Assembly (NCBI RefSeq): GCF_005047355.1
Contig: NZ_SUMC01000046.1
Span: 1-64,000 of the forward strand
DNA: 64,000 nucleotides
Reading direction: 5' to 3'
DNA from: Actinacidiphila oryziradicis
GTDB lineage: Bacteria > Actinomycetota > Actinomycetes > Streptomycetales > Streptomycetaceae
In this document: piece by piece, positions 44,283-53,645 of the stretch
Layout: each line of letters starts with the position of its first letter
How positions within the stretch are numbered: the stretch's first letter is position 1
Notes under the pieces: generated by a model
What the model saw: the letters and a program-made list of their open reading frames with translations, nothing else
What the model was told of the DNA's origin: nothing
The model's database searches: none
Program-made: the position numbers and the translations under genes

Positions 44283-44447
44283 AGCCCCTCCAGGCAGTCG
44301 GCCCCACGCCGGCCACCAGGGTACGCGGCCAGGGGATACAACCCGGGGGACGTGTGCGACATCACGTGGGTTCCGTCGGTCGGTGATCGCCGCAGTAGGT
44401 GATCCGACCAGTGGTTTCGCAGTCACGGATCCACGCTTCGACATGTA

Positions 44448-44490
44448 GATCACGATGGTTCTTCAGGAATCCTGAAGAACCATCGTGATC
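44448..44490. terminator. 43-nt perfect palindrome, terminator of the discoidin gene
   Basis: A 21-bp stem with no mismatch (left half beginning GATCACGATGGTTCTTCAGG, right half its exact complement) around a single central A at 44469. It lies 36 bases after the stop of the minus-strand discoidin gene. A stem this long and perfect would form a stable transcript hairpin and can act as a Rho-independent terminator without a U tract. As it is fully palindromic it could also act on the other strand. Confidence 0.75.
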
Positions 44491-44525
44491 AAACAGGCGA
44501 CCCGTTTCCCGTCGCCGGTTCGTCC

Positions 44526-47500
44526 TCAGCCGCCGGACGGGCTGACATCACTCTGCGCGGCGACTGAGGACGAACCGAGCACGGACAGCGAGACGACCCG
44601 AGCGTCGCGGGGACGCCGGCTCGGGACGTCAAGGGCCACATAGCGGGCGGTGATCTCCGTACTGAGCGTGGCGTCACGGCCCCTGGTCTGCAGCGTTCCG
44701 GCCTCCTCGTACGTGAGGCCGTCGGCGCTGAACTCGACCGTCGCCGAGGGGACGTGTCCGCCCGTCCAGGCCACCCGGACCTCGCCCACCAGTAGCTGCG
44801 CACCGAGGTCGACCACCATCCGGCCGCCTGCCCCTGGGCTCCAGGAGGTGTGCGGGTCGCCGTCGACAGCTGCCGCCGGGTCCGACATGCCGGAGGGCAG
44901 CGGTGCGGTCGGGAAGGTGATCCGCCCGAGAGCGGCGTCGGGTATCGAATGGCTCGGGACGCCGGGCACGGACACCTGCGCCGTGCGGCCGTGGCGGACG
45001 CTGACGTGTATGTCGTCGCTGCCCGGCGCTGTGACAACGAGACGGCAGGACGGCCCTGTCAGCTTCAACGTGGCCGCGTCGACGACCTCGGCGCGCAGTC
45101 CTGCCGGAACGCGCCCGCCCCTGTCCGCACGCAGCGTGAAGCGGGCCGGCGCCACCACGGCGCGGGCCGCCGCGAGTTCGGCGTCGTAGTCGGTGCCGGT
45201 GGCGGTCACCGTCTGCGTCCCCGCATACAACTGGAGACGCCGCGTGTCCTGGGGGACACCGACCGTGGTGGTCACCGCAGCGCCGGACAGATTGAACAGG
45301 CTGAGGTGGCCTCCGGCGGTGCTGGAGGCCACGACCGCGTTCCGCGCCTGGGGTGCCCTGTCGGCGGCAGCGGCCTTCAGGACGGACACGTCAGCGCCCA
45401 CCAGCCCCTCGACCAGTATCGCCTCGGCGGGCCCGTCCGAGAGGACGACCGTGTCCCCGTAGACGGCAAGCGGATTCCGGGCGCCCCGCACGACGAGCCC
45501 GGCCCTGCCGTCGACGGAGAGCCAGCCGCCGGTGCTGGTGAGGTCGGCCTGCGGATAACGTGCGAGGTCCGTCCAGGTCACCCCGTCGTCCGAGCCCTGG
45601 AGGACGTACGCACGTCCGGCGGCGGCCTCCCAGCGCAGGGTGACCCGGTCGAACTCTTGGGCCTCCCCCAAGTCGACGGCGATCCAGCTGCCTGCCTTGG
45701 TACGGTCGGCGACCGAGACGGCCCAGCGAGTGGTGAGATTGCCGTCGACGGCCAGCGGCGCACCCTTGCCCGTGTCAGCGGACGACGCGGTGGCGGTGGC
45801 GCCCAGCGCGAGGTCGGCGCCGTCGGCGCCGTCGCGGATCTCGATGGCGTACAGCGAGTAGCCGTATTTCGGGTCGGGGGTGACACCTTGCATCCGCAGC
45901 CGCCGGAACGAGCCTCTGGCGAAGGTGATGTCGTCGGTGCGCCCGGTCGCGGGAGGCGTCGGGGTGGCGCTGCCGCTGTCCTTGGCGGCGACGGTGACCG
46001 TGCCCTCAGCAGTGGTGTACGTACGGCCGCCGTCCAGGCCCGCGACGCCCGGCATAGTGAAGTTGTGCACTTCGAGATGGCCCTCACCGGACCCGGTGCC
46101 ACTGGTCGCGTAGACCACGGCGCCGGAGGGGAGGGTGGTGAATCCGGCGAAACCGGTGTCAAGGGTGAAGAGCGAGGCGCTGCCGTCGAAGCCGTCTCTG
46201 AGCACGCTGTACGTGTCGACGGAGCGGGCGTTCACCTTGCCCGTGGTGGCAGGTAGGAACATAGGGGTGGCGCCGCTGAGAACGAACAGCCAGTCATCGT
46301 GCGCCGGTTGCCAGGCGAACTTCACAAACCCCGGCTTGCTGACGGCCGCCGCCCAGGCCGCCTTCGACTGGTGCGCCACCAAGCCGGGGCCCGTGCCGAA
46401 GTCCTTCACACCGCTGGCCCACGCGAACAGTTCCGCGTCGGTGAAGGGGCGTACGGCCTTGCCGTGCGCGGCGCGCCACTCGTGCAGCAGATAGCTGATG
46501 GCGATCTCGGCGCGCGCCTCCGGCTCGTACTTGGGCTCACCGGAGAACTTCGTGAGCCGGTTCACCGGCGGGTACGCCTGGTAGGCGTCGAGGCGTTCGG
46601 CCAGGGCCGCTTCGGCGCGGGCGGCGGCCCGGTCGCCGAGGACCTGGGCGAGGAAGGCGAGCGGGATGACGTCACGTCCGTACAGATGCTCCCGGTCGTT
46701 GACCATCGGCATCAGGGGCTCACCGGCATCACTCATCACGGTGAGCATGGTGTCCCAGAGCAGCCCGGCGTTCGGCTGGGAGGTCAGCACCTCGGGCATC
46801 GGACGGCCAGCGGTGATGAAGTGCGCGGCGTTGCGGGCCGACGTGCGCCACAGCTCTTCCTGGTAGTGCGGGCCGAAGGAGTTGTGGTTCTCCACGATGA
46901 ACGTGTCGTACAGATTCTGCGCGGTGTTGTCGCTGATGGGCACGCCGTCGACGAGGGCCGGGTTGGCGCGGTCGGCGACGGGCAGCCCGGTCTCGTTACG
47001 GCTCCACCGGCCGTAGGCGTCGCTCCACGACGGGTACCGCGCGTCGTCAGGGGCCCAGGCGAGACCGGGTGCGAGCGACTGTGCGTAGACGCCCATCTCC
47101 TCCAGCTTGGTGTCGCCGACGAACCCGCCGGTCAGGCCGTGCGGTGTCCAGCCGCCGGAGTTGGGGTCGTCGGCCGTGCCGAGCCCCGTGGTGTACGCAG
47201 CCTGTTCGCGCACGATGGTGTCGATGTGCGTCCGCGTCTCGTCGTCCAGCTGGTCCCAAAGAAGGCGCGCGGCGAGTACGAAGTAGAGCTGGAAGGTGGT
47301 GTCAAAAAAGAGGGTGCGTCCCCACTCCGTGCCGCCGGTGAGGCGGTTCGACGCCGCAAAGTGCTTGATCGTGGCGAGGGTATGGGAGCGGAGGGTCTCC
47401 TTGTCGATCCCGGCCCGCTCGGCGTCGTACGTGCCCCGCGTGAGCAGAAGCGCATTGCCGAGGACAACGGCGAAGCCGAAGTCCGTGACGGTGTAGTAGC

Positions 47501-47723
47501 CCTTGGCCGCGTCCCACTGGGTCTCGGACCAACGGGTGTGGGTGAGCAGGGCCTTGTAGTACGTCTCGGCCACCTCGTTTGGGGCGGCGGCCGGATTCAC
47601 GCTGCCGGTGGCCGCTGCTGCCGGCGTGACCGAGAGCGAAAGCGGCGCTGCTGTCAACGCCGCAGTGACGCCCGCCAGTTGTACGAATCGACGCCTGCTC
47701 AGCTCGGCCGGGTGGTGGTTCAC
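44526..47723 (-). CDS. Tat-exported protein with two discoidin (F5/8 type C) domains; putative carbohydrate-active enzyme
   Basis: A 1065-residue secreted protein. GTG 47723 follows AGGAGG. The Tat signal SRRRFVQLAG is at residues 9-18 with a hydrophobic core and an AxA cleavage site near 36. Residues 45-400 are helical and resemble an alpha/alpha-toroid glycan lyase or hydrolase (YTVTDFGFAVVLGNALLLT, WTPHGLTGGFVGD, NLYDTFIVENHNSFGPHYQEELWRTSA). Residues 400-620 form a beta-sandwich. A first discoidin domain is at about 625-710 (ASSADTGKGAPLAVDGNLTTRWAVS), a second at about 945-1055 (DPAAAVDGDPHTSWSPG). I do not recognise the catalytic family; polysaccharide lyase is a guess from fold. A 43-nt hairpin follows the gene. 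It is intact, unlike the portal fragments around it. Confidence 0.75.
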   Translation of the reverse strand: MNHHPAELSRRRFVQLAGVTAALTAAPLSLSVTPAAAATGSVNPAAAPNEVAETYYKALLTHTRWSETQWDAAKGYYTVTDFGFAVVLGNALLLTRGTYDAERAGIDKETLRSHTLATIKHFAASNRLTGGTEWGRTLFFDTTFQLYFVLAARLLWDQLDDETRTHIDTIVREQAAYTTGLGTADDPNSGGWTPHGLTGGFVGDTKLEEMGVYAQSLAPGLAWAPDDARYPSWSDAYGRWSRNETGLPVADRANPALVDGVPISDNTAQNLYDTFIVENHNSFGPHYQEELWRTSARNAAHFITAGRPMPEVLTSQPNAGLLWDTMLTVMSDAGEPLMPMVNDREHLYGRDVIPLAFLAQVLGDRAAARAEAALAERLDAYQAYPPVNRLTKFSGEPKYEPEARAEIAISYLLHEWRAAHGKAVRPFTDAELFAWASGVKDFGTGPGLVAHQSKAAWAAAVSKPGFVKFAWQPAHDDWLFVLSGATPMFLPATTGKVNARSVDTYSVLRDGFDGSASLFTLDTGFAGFTTLPSGAVVYATSGTGSGEGHLEVHNFTMPGVAGLDGGRTYTTAEGTVTVAAKDSGSATPTPPATGRTDDITFARGSFRRLRMQGVTPDPKYGYSLYAIEIRDGADGADLALGATATASSADTGKGAPLAVDGNLTTRWAVSVADRTKAGSWIAVDLGEAQEFDRVTLRWEAAAGRAYVLQGSDDGVTWTDLARYPQADLTSTGGWLSVDGRAGLVVRGARNPLAVYGDTVVLSDGPAEAILVEGLVGADVSVLKAAAADRAPQARNAVVASSTAGGHLSLFNLSGAAVTTTVGVPQDTRRLQLYAGTQTVTATGTDYDAELAAARAVVAPARFTLRADRGGRVPAGLRAEVVDAATLKLTGPSCRLVVTAPGSDDIHVSVRHGRTAQVSVPGVPSHSIPDAALGRITFPTAPLPSGMSDPAAAVDGDPHTSWSPGAGGRMVVDLGAQLLVGEVRVAWTGGHVPSATVEFSADGLTYEEAGTLQTRGRDATLSTEITARYVALDVPSRRPRDARVVSLSVLGSSSVAAQSDVSPSGG

Positions 47724-47789
47724 GTGGAACGCCTCCTGAGATCCGCCCCTGACAACGTTGTCTAGGCGTGGCCATTCTGAGTTTATGGA
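47724..47789. other. upstream region of the discoidin gene
   Basis: A short spacer with the ribosome-binding site AGGAGG at about 47732-47737 and the promoter region. The element GACAACGTTGTC at 47750-47761 is a perfect 12-bp palindrome that could be a LacI-type operator site for a carbohydrate-responsive repressor (inference). Confidence 0.45.
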
Positions 47790-48065
47790 GCCGAATGCGT
47801 CAAGAGCCGCGTCAGCGCGCTCATACTGTCGTACGTACACCAGCGCGTGCGAAGAGTGGACGACAGAACGGATCGGCGAAAGTACTGGGCTCCGTGATCG
47901 CTGTGGAAGACCGCCCCGTGCAGACTGCCGCGGCCCATTCGGCGGGGCCGTGGCGTCGATGACAAGTTCGGCGCACACGTGGTCGGCGCTCGCCCAGCCG
48001 GCCAGGCGGCGTGAGCACAGGTCGATGACCGTCGCCAGGTAGAGCGGCTTCGCGCCGGTGACCGG
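47790..48065 (-). pseudogene. IS3-family transposase (orfB) fragment
   Basis: The minus strand reads KPLYLATVIDLCSRRLAGWASADHVCAELVIDA and, after a frameshift, GAVFHSDHGAQYF, both parts of the IS3 rve integrase core (DL.SR...GW and HSDxGxQY). It is about 80 residues of a 300-residue enzyme. Its right edge at about 48065 joins portal copy C. Confidence 0.65.
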
Positions 48066-48463
48066 ACGGCGCTGCGCTCGGCCTGCCGGAGCAGCGGCAG
48101 CTCCTTGTCGGCCACTCGCGCAGCCGCTCCTGCACTCGGCGGCCTCGGCTGGTCCCGCCGGCGGATCCTCGTCGTCGGCGTCCGCACCAGGCACCACGAT
48201 GAACTGCCCCGAGCCCAGAAGGTAGCCCAGGTTAGAGGCGTCGCCCAACTCGCCTCGTACCAGGACGTGGTGGTCGTCGGCGACGGCGGCGGCCACGCGG
48301 CGAGCAGCTTGTACGCGGCCAGACGCCGCAAGTCGGCGGCAGGCACCCACGATCTGGCGCGTTCCGGGAAGGCCCGGATGTTCGCGGGCCGGTCCGGATC
48401 GGCCATGACGGGCTTGTAGTTGAGCCAGCTCCAGGCGTCGATAACCAGCGTGCGCAGACGCAC
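48066..48463 (-). pseudogene. phage portal protein, copy C (5' fragment, frameshifted)
   Basis: Begins at GTG 48463 with the usual GGAGGGG site and LVIDAWSWLNYKPVMADPDR. After RLAAYKLLAA the frame shifts at least twice; the pieces GELGDASNLGYLLGSGQFIVVPGADADDED and LQERLRE are recognisable in successive frames. It then fuses to an IS3 transposase fragment at about 48065. It is more diverged than copies A, B and D. Confidence 0.65.
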
Positions 48464-48605
48464 AGCCCCTCCAGGCGTCGAGCCCCGCGCCCGCGCCGAC
48501 CAGGATACGGCCAGGCCACGCCCCGGGGCGTCTGGGAGCATGGCGGGCATGAGCCTTCCCGAGCCGCCCGCCTCCGCAGGCGCAGGAGTCGCGCCGTGGA
48601 CGTCG

Positions 48606-50087
48606 GGGCCCGGCCTGGTGCAGTCGCTGCACCAGGCGCAGCAGCAGCTGGTACTTGTGGGCGCGGGCCAGGCGCATCTCGCCGACCAGGGAGTCCAGCG
48701 AGCCGAGCGCCAGCTGCAGCGCGTACCCGGATGGCACGGAGGCGGGGTCGAGGCTGCCGAGCCCGGCGGTGGTCAGGCGGGTGTTCGCGGCGAGCCGGGT
48801 GAGCATGTGGTCGATGCGCTGCCGCAGTTCAGCGAGCTGCGCCGAGGTGTCCAGGGCGTCCATGTGCCCGGTGTCGGACAGTTGCCACACCGTCCCGGCC
48901 TCGACGCGCACCGGCAGCGGCTGCCCGGTCTGGCGGTCGATGGGCAGCCGGGCGCCGGCGAGGGACACGATCGGCGTGCCGGTCGTCGCCGACGCGGACG
49001 CACTGTCGGTGTCGGTGGCGGCGAGCTCGTCCAGCAGCTGCAGCACGGTGCCCAGCGACGACTTGCCCCAGTGCTCGCCGCCGTCGGGGATGGTGTTCGG
49101 GACGTGCACGACGGGGATGACGTCGCACATCAGGTCCAGGTGTCCAGGACCTGGCCGTCGGAGCGGACCCGGTAGGCGGCCTTGTCGGCGGGCAGCGAGT
49201 ACAGGTCGTGGGCCGCGCCGAGGTCTTCCAGCAGCCATTCGGCGTCCGACAGGTAGCAGGTGGTCCGGAACGGGCGGCCGGGCGCCCACGGGTAGGTGCG
49301 CTGCACCGTGCCGGTCACCGCATCCCAGGTGTCGCCGACGGTCAGCACCGGGTCGCCGTCAGCGCCGACGACCTGCTCGCGGATCGCGCGGCCGTCCGGA
49401 GTGACCCCGGGCGCGGTCGCCGCGCCGATCGGCCCCAGCTCGTACGTGATGCGCCGCAGCCGGGCTTTCAACCCGCGCACCGGGTCGGCGGGCAGCTCCC
49501 ACGCGAAGTGCACCCGGGCGGGGTATTCGAGCTGTCCTGCTCACCGTCGTCCCACTGAAGTAGAACCCCGGGTCGAAGGTGCGCAGCAGCACCCGCTGCT
49601 TGGCCGGTTCCCAGGCCTGGGTGAACACGCCGTCGCCGCAGCGCACCGCGCACCGTTCGGCCTGCTGGATCCGCAGCGGCCACAGCTCCTTCTCCGCCCA
49701 CGCCCGCAGCCGCTCCTGCAGGTCGGCTGCCTGTGCGGCGCCGGCGGACGGCTTGTCGTTCCCGGCATGGTCGGCGCCGGGCACCACGATGGTCTGCTCC
49801 GCACCCAGCAGATAGCCCAGGGTGGTGTCGGTGAGCTTGGAGGCATCGCCCAACTCGCGACGCTCCAGGCCGTGGTGATCGCCGGTGATCGCGGCGAGCT
49901 GCCCGGCCTGGTTGTTATAGTACGCGGCCAGCATCTTGTACGCGGCCAGGCGCCGCCGGTCCGGCTCGGGCACCCACGAGGAGCAGATCTCGGGGAAGGC
50001 ACGGTGGGCGGGGCCGTGCAGGTCGGCCATGGCCGGTTTGTAGTTGATCCACGACCAAGCGTCGATGACCAGTTCGCGCAGCCTCAC
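48606..50087 (-). pseudogene. phage portal protein, copy D (frameshifted, 3'-truncated)
   Basis: GTG 50087 after CTGGAGGG starts RLRELVIDAWSWINYKPAMAD. The first frame runs to FDPGFYF near 49555, where 5 bases found in copy A are missing; HFAWELPADPVRGLKARLRR resumes after another one-base loss near 49530. A further shift near 49140 joins RSDGQVLD to LMCDVIPVVHVPN. The protein then continues to HKYQLLLRLVQRLHQAG and is cut at about 48606, so the last 150 residues present in copy A are missing. Breaks near 49550 are unique to this copy, showing independent decay. Confidence 0.75.
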
Positions 50088-50775
50088 GGGTGCCCTCCAG
50101 ACATGCAAGGCCCCGCGCCCGCAGCGACCAGGATACGGCGGGTCGCGCGCCGCAGCGTCCCGCGCGCAGCGGTACTGCGCTCTCCACCCTCATGTTGTTG
50201 CAGATCTCTACGAGCTTTGTTCGATACGAAACGTCTCGTCCGCCATGCGCCCCACCAACGTCAACCTCCATCGTCATCGCCACCGGGCCCGCTCACGGTA
50301 GCGGCCTTACGACCAGAACGCCCAGGCTTGTCAGCGATCACACAATGGCGGACCGGGGCTGGCTGCACCGCACCCCCGCAGGCCGCTTCACCGCCCCGCC
50401 CCGACCGCCCGCCTGACCGAACCTCGCCGGGACAACCCGCCAACAAGGTAAGGATCCAGAACCCCATTTCACCCGTCCCGACGCCCATTTGGCCCATTCG
50501 GCATATCGGTCGACCGCGCGGGTAGCAGGAGCAAACAGCGGCAGTCGGCTCCGGCAGAGATGTCCCGTGCTGTTTGTCCGCGCCTTCACCCGCCTATACC
50601 TCCGCATGTAGGACCCAGGCGCACTTATGTTCTTCTGGGCGCCCCCGGTACCCGGAGCCTGCTCACCTCCCGCTTCCAGGGCCATCGGCCGCCTGGGCTG
50701 GAACGGAGATCCACTCGCGGCGGGCTTGGCAAGCGCTGACACTTGAAGTGGGTCAGCATTTCAGGCGAGGGAGCT
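50088..50775. other. intergenic region between portal copy D and the SRPBCC gene
   Basis: No intact gene. The first 40 bases resemble the upstream flank of the other portal copies (ACCAGGATACGG shared with copy C). Nothing else was recognised in this 690-base stretch; the promoter of the SRPBCC gene should lie in its last 100 bases. Confidence 0.45.
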
Positions 50776-51294
50776 ATGAGGACCATAGAGGAGACGGTTC
50801 AGGTCGCGGTCCCGTTGCGCACCGCCTACAACCAGTGGACGCAGTTCAAGAGCTTCCCTCGGTTCATGGCGTCGGTGAAGAGGGTCGACCAGATCAGACC
50901 CGCTATGACCCGCTGGGTGATCGGGTGGGGTCCGCTGAGCTACGAGTTCGAAGTGGAAATCGTGGAGCAGCGCCCCGATGCCTGCGTGGCCTGGCGCAGC
51001 CTGGATCGGCGGCCGTGCCATCGGGGGGAGGTGACATTCCGGCCACTGGACTCCGGCCGCACCGCGGTCGCTGTGCGGATGCGATATGAACCGCAGGGTG
51101 TGGGGGAACTGGTCGTCGACGCCCTGAGCGTCCCGCGCCGCACGGTACGGGCCGAACTCGCGCACTTCAAAGAGTTCATTGAGGGCCTCGGAGAAGAGGT
51201 CGGGGCCTGGCGGGGATCAATCCGCGGCGGCCATGTGCACCCCGCCGAACCAGTACCGCCGAGAAGTCAGGTCCCCACCTGGCCCCATGGCTGA
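50776..51294 (+). CDS. SRPBCC-family (polyketide cyclase/START-like) protein
   Basis: A 172-residue START-fold protein. RTIEETVQVAVPLRTAYNQWTQFKSFPRFMASVKRVDQ is the typical SRPBCC opening (first strand, helix with W and FP.FM). VEIVEQRPDACVAWRSLDRRPCHRGEVTFRPLDSGRTAVAVRMRYEP forms the grip sheet, and the long C-terminal helix is VRAELAHFKEFIEGLGEE. ATG 50776 follows GAGGGAG. Ligand unknown; homologues are common beside stress or membrane genes. It is followed 38 bases later by the molybdoenzyme gene on the same strand and may be co-transcribed. Confidence 0.82.
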   Translation: MRTIEETVQVAVPLRTAYNQWTQFKSFPRFMASVKRVDQIRPAMTRWVIGWGPLSYEFEVEIVEQRPDACVAWRSLDRRPCHRGEVTFRPLDSGRTAVAVRMRYEPQGVGELVVDALSVPRRTVRAELAHFKEFIEGLGEEVGAWRGSIRGGHVHPAEPVPPRSQVPTWPHG

Positions 51295-51332
51295 GCCATC
51301 TGCCGGATCCCGCTTGACGAGAGGCACGACTG

Positions 51333-53645
51333 ATGCAGAAGCCACCGCGCGAAGAACCGGACGACCGGCTGTCCGTGACGCCGCCCAAGGACTGGGCGAC
51401 GGGGGTGCCAGCGGTGACGCACGCTGTCACGTATTCCCTGAGCCAGACCTCGGCACGCCGGACGGGTCTGACCCTGCTGACCATGAACCAGGTCGATGGT
51501 ATCGACTGCCCGGGCTGCGCCTGGGCGGATCCCGCCCCGGGCCACAGGCACATCAATGAATACTGTGAGAATGGCGCCAAGCACATCAATGACGAGGCCA
51601 CCTCGCGGCGGATCACCGCTGACTTCTTCCGACACCACTCGGTCTCCGAGCTGGGGCAGCGGTCCGACCTCTGGCTGAACCAGCAGGGCCGGCTCACTGC
51701 GCCGATGGTGAAACGGCCCGGTTCGGACTACTACGAGCCGATCAGCTGGCACGATGCCCTGGGGCTGCTCTCCGAGGAGTTGAAGTCCCTGGACTCCGCC
51801 GACGAAGCAACGTTCTACACTTCGGGCCGGGTCGGCAACGAGGCCGCCTTCGTTCTCCAGCTCTTCGCCAGAGCGTTCGGCACCAACAATCTGCCTGACT
51901 GCAGCAACCTTTGCCACGAATCCAGCGGATTCGCGCTGCACCAGACGCTGGGGACGGGCAAGGGCACGGTGAGCCTGGAGGACATCCACCATGCCGACCT
52001 GATCTTCGTAGTGGGACAGAACCCCGGATCCAACCACCCGCGGCAGCTCTCCGCACTGGAAGAGGCCAAGCTCAACGGCGCCCGCATCATCGCGGTAAAC
52101 CCACTGCCCGAAGCCGGCCTGCGGCGGTTCAAGAACCCCCAAAAGCCGCGCGGCGTGATCGGCAATGGGATCCAGATCGCTGACCAATTCCTCCAGATTC
52201 GTGTCGGCGGTGATCTCGCATTGTTCCAGGGCCTGAACCGGTTGCTGCTGGAGGCCGAGGAGGCCCGGCCGGGTACGGTGCTCGACCACGAGTTCATCCG
52301 ATCCAGCACCAGCGGGTTCGAGCAGTTCGCCCAGCACGTCCGTGGAATCCCCTGGGAAAACATCATCGCCGGGACCGGACTGGCCCGCGAGAAGATCGAG
52401 AAGGTCCGGGACGAGGTCCTCAGAAGCGAGCGGATCATCGTCTGCTGGGCCATGGGACTGACGCAGCACAAGCATGGAGTTCCCACGATCAGGGAAATCG
52501 TGAATTTCCTGCTGCTGCGCGGAAACCTCGGCAGGGCTGGAGCCGGAGCCTGCCCCGTACGCGGCCACAGCAATGTTCAGGGAGACCGCACGATGGGCAT
52601 CTGGGAGCAGATGCCGGAGTCCTTCCTGGACGCCCTGCAACGCGAATTCGGTTTCGACCCGCCCCGAGCGCACGGACTGGACTCCGTGAACTCGATCAGG
52701 GCTATGCGAGAGGGCCGTATCAAGGTCTTTCTGGGTGTCGCGGGCAACTTCGTCCGCGCCGCCCCGGACAGCACCCTCACCGAAGAGGCCATGCGAAAGT
52801 GCCGGCTCACGGCGCACATCTCGACCAAGCTCAACCGCTCCCACACCGTCTGCGGGGACACCGCACTCATCCTGCCCACTTTGGGGCGGACCGAGCGGGA
52901 CATCCAGGCAGGGGGCGAGCAGTTCGTCACCGTGGAGGACTCGATGAGCGAGGTCCACACCTCCCGGGGCCGTCTCGAACCGGCCTCCAGGCTGTTGCTC
53001 AGTGAAGTCGCCATCCTGAGCCGGCTGGCCCGCCGGACTTTGGACGGAAGAGCGGGCATCCCGTGGGAGCAATTCGAGGCCGACTACGGCGCGATCCGGG
53101 CTCGGATAGCCCGCATCATACCGGGATTCCACGACTTCAACCGCCGGGTCGTCCGCCCAGGTGGTATCCAGCTGCCGAACCCGGTGAACGAGGGAGTCTT
53201 CCCCACCCCTGTCGGCAAAGCCCTGTTCACCTGTAACAAGTGGGAGATGCTGCACGCCCCCGCGGGGCACTTGCTTCTGCAGACTCTGCGTTCCCATGAC
53301 CAGTGGAACACCATCCCCTACACAACGAACGACCGCTACCGGGGCATCCATGGAAGCCGACGCGTCGTCCTGGTCAACCCCGCGGACCTGACCGAACTCG
53401 GCTTCGCCGAGGGCGACCACGTTGACCTGGTGGGCGTATGGGACGAGGACGTGGAGCGCCGCGCCGAGGACTTCCAGGTAGTCCCGTACCCGAGCGCATC
53501 TGGCTGCGCCGCCGCGTACTACCCGGAGACAAATGTCCTGGTGCCGCTGGACAGCGTGGCCGACATCAGCAACCAGCCCACGTCCAAGGGGATCGTGGTC
53601 CGACTTGAGCGCACGGGCGCTCGCTCTGAGGCCGCAACGCCATGA
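51333..53645 (+). CDS. FdhF/YdeP-family molybdopterin oxidoreductase
   Basis: A complete 770-residue cytoplasmic molybdoenzyme of the YdeP type (formate dehydrogenase-like alpha subunit). The N-terminal DGIDCPGCAW holds the Cys pair of the subgroup; SWHDALGLLSEEL, TFYTSGRVGNEAAFVLQLFAR, DLIFVVGQNPGSNHPRQLSALEEAKLNGARII and LRGNLGRAGAGACPVRGHSNVQGDRTMG are molybdopterin-binding blocks. The C-terminal domain (PADLTELGFAEGDHVDLVGVW, NQPTSKGIVVRL) is the molydopterin dinucleotide-binding barrel. No twin-Arg signal, so cytoplasmic. Electron partner and substrate are unknown; homologues are linked to acid or oxidative stress. A moaA fragment lies just downstream. Confidence 0.88.
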   Translation: MQKPPREEPDDRLSVTPPKDWATGVPAVTHAVTYSLSQTSARRTGLTLLTMNQVDGIDCPGCAWADPAPGHRHINEYCENGAKHINDEATSRRITADFFRHHSVSELGQRSDLWLNQQGRLTAPMVKRPGSDYYEPISWHDALGLLSEELKSLDSADEATFYTSGRVGNEAAFVLQLFARAFGTNNLPDCSNLCHESSGFALHQTLGTGKGTVSLEDIHHADLIFVVGQNPGSNHPRQLSALEEAKLNGARIIAVNPLPEAGLRRFKNPQKPRGVIGNGIQIADQFLQIRVGGDLALFQGLNRLLLEAEEARPGTVLDHEFIRSSTSGFEQFAQHVRGIPWENIIAGTGLAREKIEKVRDEVLRSERIIVCWAMGLTQHKHGVPTIREIVNFLLLRGNLGRAGAGACPVRGHSNVQGDRTMGIWEQMPESFLDALQREFGFDPPRAHGLDSVNSIRAMREGRIKVFLGVAGNFVRAAPDSTLTEEAMRKCRLTAHISTKLNRSHTVCGDTALILPTLGRTERDIQAGGEQFVTVEDSMSEVHTSRGRLEPASRLLLSEVAILSRLARRTLDGRAGIPWEQFEADYGAIRARIARIIPGFHDFNRRVVRPGGIQLPNPVNEGVFPTPVGKALFTCNKWEMLHAPAGHLLLQTLRSHDQWNTIPYTTNDRYRGIHGSRRVVLVNPADLTELGFAEGDHVDLVGVWDEDVERRAEDFQVVPYPSASGCAAAYYPETNVLVPLDSVADISNQPTSKGIVVRLERTGARSEAATP

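Noticed and set aside
47724..49289. Extension of the discoidin gene upstream to make a 1587-residue protein
   Set aside because: The extra part reads portal and IS3 remnants in mixed frames. The Tat signal and AGGAGG site fix the start at 47723.
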